Made by a program: the position numbers and the translations under genes
Part shown: positions 62,780 to 64,000 of the stretch, in pieces
How the letters are laid out: each line of letters starts with the position of its first letter
How positions within the stretch are numbered: the stretch's first letter is position 1
Assembly (NCBI RefSeq): GCF_013031405.1
Contig: NZ_WPZY01000002.1
Location: 124,001 to 188,000 of the forward strand
Source: Ruegeria sp. HKCCD8929
GTDB lineage: Bacteria; Pseudomonadota; Alphaproteobacteria; Rhodobacterales; Rhodobacteraceae
Length of the DNA stretch: 64,000 nucleotides
Direction: 5' to 3'
The notes under the pieces: generated by a model
Databases searched by the model: none
What the model was told of the DNA's origin: nothing
What the model saw: only the letters and a program-made list of their open reading frames with translations

Positions 62780-63775
62780 TTAAGGAGACCATGCCGAAAT
62801 GACCGTGCCCAGATTCTTCGTTTGGGATTTGCGGTGGATGTGGTGCGCACAGGCCAGATCCTGCACGATCAGGCCGAGGGATTTGTAGACAGTGATCTCA
62901 TGATCGTCGTTGCGACCGGCGATGGTTTGATCGGCAACTTCACCGATCTCGCCAAGAATATGGCTCTCATCGATCACGCCGTCATCGCGCGCCAGCTGAA
63001 ATTCGCCAGCCTGTTTGATTGCGCCTTCACGCAGATCAACGAAGAAGCGCGAACGTGCAACGGCCCAGGTATCGAGTTCGCGCGCACCTGGAAAACTGGT
63101 GCCCACCGCATTGACATGCTGGCCAGGTTCCAGCCAGTCGCCCAGCAGTATGGGTATGGGCGAGGCCGTTGTGGTGCAGATGATATCCGCCCCGCTTGCG
63201 GCGGTTTGTGCTGTTTCGCACGCCTCGGCAGCAATACCTGACTGTCGGAGATCGTCTGCAAAGGCTTCGGCTTTCTGAAGCGACCGGCCCCAGATTTTGA
63301 CTTTCTCAATTGTCCGGACACAACACATCGCTTCGGCATGTTTGCGGGCCTGTGTGCCATACCCGAAAATGGCCAGTACCTTTGCGTCGGCACGTGCAAG
63401 ATGCCGGGTTGCCACAGCACTGGCGGCCGCCGTGCGGATCGCGGTGATCTGGCCGGCATCGGCCACAAGGAACGGACGCCCATGCTCGCCCTCGAACAGA
63501 ACAACCACCCCATTGTGGCTTTCCAGGCCGTGGGCGAAGTTCTTGTCGAACACGCCGATCAGTTTCGCGCCGAAGATATTGTCGTCGAGCATAGCGCCCG
63601 GCATGAACGCAAGCAGGCCATCGTTCGGTGCCAGTTCCATTTTTGAGCGTAGTGGCATGATCGCGCGTTTCTGCGACGCGGAGATCATCGCTTTCTCGAC
63701 CACGTCAATGCATTCTCCCATCGGAAGCAGGTCGCGAACGCAGGTTGAGTTCAATATCTTGAGATCCATAGTCAT
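62780..63775 (-). CDS. Ornithine cyclodeaminase/mu-crystallin family protein
   Basis: A 331-aa NAD(P)-binding enzyme. The Rossmann motif is IFGYGTQARKHAEAM and the substrate side is in MPLRSKMELAP, GQITAIRTAAASAVATRHLA and VNAVGTSFPGARELD. Members act as ornithine cyclodeaminases, ketimine reductases or alanine dehydrogenases, so the reaction is not fixed. It overlaps the upstream gene's stop (ATGA) and is 42 bases from the M20 gene. Confidence 0.88.
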   Translation of the reverse strand: MTMDLKILNSTCVRDLLPMGECIDVVEKAMISASQKRAIMPLRSKMELAPNDGLLAFMPGAMLDDNIFGAKLIGVFDKNFAHGLESHNGVVVLFEGEHGRPFLVADAGQITAIRTAAASAVATRHLARADAKVLAIFGYGTQARKHAEAMCCVRTIEKVKIWGRSLQKAEAFADDLRQSGIAAEACETAQTAASGADIICTTTASPIPILLGDWLEPGQHVNAVGTSFPGARELDTWAVARSRFFVDLREGAIKQAGEFQLARDDGVIDESHILGEIGEVADQTIAGRNDDHEITVYKSLGLIVQDLACAHHIHRKSQTKNLGTVISAWSP

Positions 63776-64000
63776 GTCCGTTGATTTCGTGTTTCCAGGG
63801 AACGGTTCGCGATTGCCTTGATGTGAACCTCAGCACAGTCGATCGTCGTGAAACCGGGGGCTTGGCCTTCGAACGCCAGGAAAAGATCGGTGCCTGCCAG
63901 CAGGACAGCTTCCGCGCCATCGTGGTCGCAAAGCCGTTTGCCAACATCAAAAAGATAACGGCGTTGGGATTCGCTTGCGGTTCCGCTTCGGGCCATCGCC
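63772..64000 (-). CDS. Asp/Glu racemase-like protein, partial (N-terminus beyond window)
   Basis: About 75 C-terminal residues are visible. GAEAVLLAGTDLFLAFEGQ then FTTIDCAEVHIKAI matches the C-terminal end of aspartate/glutamate racemases, where a catalytic Cys usually lies in a G-C-T-E-L position. Here the equivalent is AGTDL, so the second catalytic Cys is replaced; a Cys occurs later (IDCAEVH). Stop TGA overlaps the start of the next gene. Cut by the window edge. Confidence 0.65.
   Translation of the reverse strand, partial: AMARSGTASESQRRYLFDVGKRLCDHDGAEAVLLAGTDLFLAFEGQAPGFTTIDCAEVHIKAIANRSLETRNQRT

Noticed and set aside
61303..64000. Ectoine-degradation operon (eutBC/doeAB style)
   Set aside because: An OCD-like and a racemase-like gene are present, but the third gene is an M20 dipeptidase and no ectoine hydrolase or threonine dehydratase-like gene is seen.
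1..64000. CRISPR array, prophage or IS element
   Set aside because: No regularly spaced direct repeats, transposase, integrase or phage structural gene was found. The repeats seen are scattered single copies or inverted pairs.

Overview
The window is high-GC, gene-dense DNA from an alphaproteobacterium, most likely Rhodobacterales, Roseobacter lineage. The signs are the cluster coxB-ctaB-small ORF-ctaG-ctaE-SURF1-thrC-M16 peptidase, an Entner-Doudoroff operon (zwf-edd-eda), a PutA/Lrp-type regulator pair, frequent ATGA/GTGA stop-start overlaps, and a dispersed intergenic repeat (consensus near CGGGATTTGCGTATTTTTGG followed by CAAGAAGAAG) of a kind I associate with this group. I do not name a species.

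Layout. 0-7 kb (minus strand): 3-oxoacid CoA-transferase (scoB, cut by the window edge, and scoA), topoisomerase I, DprA and TldD. 7-14.7 kb (plus): cytochrome aa3 oxidase subunits II and III with their assembly factors, then thrC, a mitochondrial-processing-peptidase-like M16 protease and a GNAT acetyltransferase. An FNR-type box lies between tldD and coxB. 14.7-22.2 kb: a metallo-beta-lactamase-fold protein, a FAD-linked oxidase, then mtnP, a wrecked DUF418 gene, a LysE exporter and apt on the minus strand (MTA to adenine to AMP salvage), an IalB-like protein and a SulP permease. 22.2-30.2 kb: small housekeeping and accessory genes, aspartokinase and PtsP. 30.2-34.4 kb: zwf-edd-eda behind a LacI-type palindromic operator, then a 131-bp element with perfect 17-bp terminal inverted repeats. 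34.4-45 kb: MsbA-like ABC exporter, two PLP aminotransferases, a 59-aa membrane protein, a strictosidine-synthase-like protein, a crotonase and ValS. 45-55 kb: dienelactone hydrolase, phytanoyl-CoA dioxygenase, a LysR regulator, a lone CoxL-like molybdenum hydroxylase, DUF2235, a thioesterase, metF/metR divergent pair and SuhB. 55-60.6 kb: GFA protein, rhomboid protease, putA/putR divergent pair and a TPR-like protein.

The most unusual stretch is 60.6-61.3 kb. It holds (i) the 5' half of a tRNA-Leu(UAA) broken in its anticodon loop, (ii) a complete tRNA-Leu(UAA) interrupted after U34 by a 245-nt group I intron with a recognisable IC3-type core, and (iii) the 3' half of a tRNA-Arg(CCG) starting at its anticodon loop. 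Beyond it lies a visibly lower-GC, translationally coupled operon (Asp/Glu racemase-like, ornithine cyclodeaminase-like, M20 dipeptidase) that runs off the window. This looks like the edge of a genomic island with tRNA attachment scars. The resident tRNA-Leu(UAA) may have been broken and replaced by an intron-bearing copy.

No CRISPR array, rRNA, integrase, transposase or prophage structural gene was seen.
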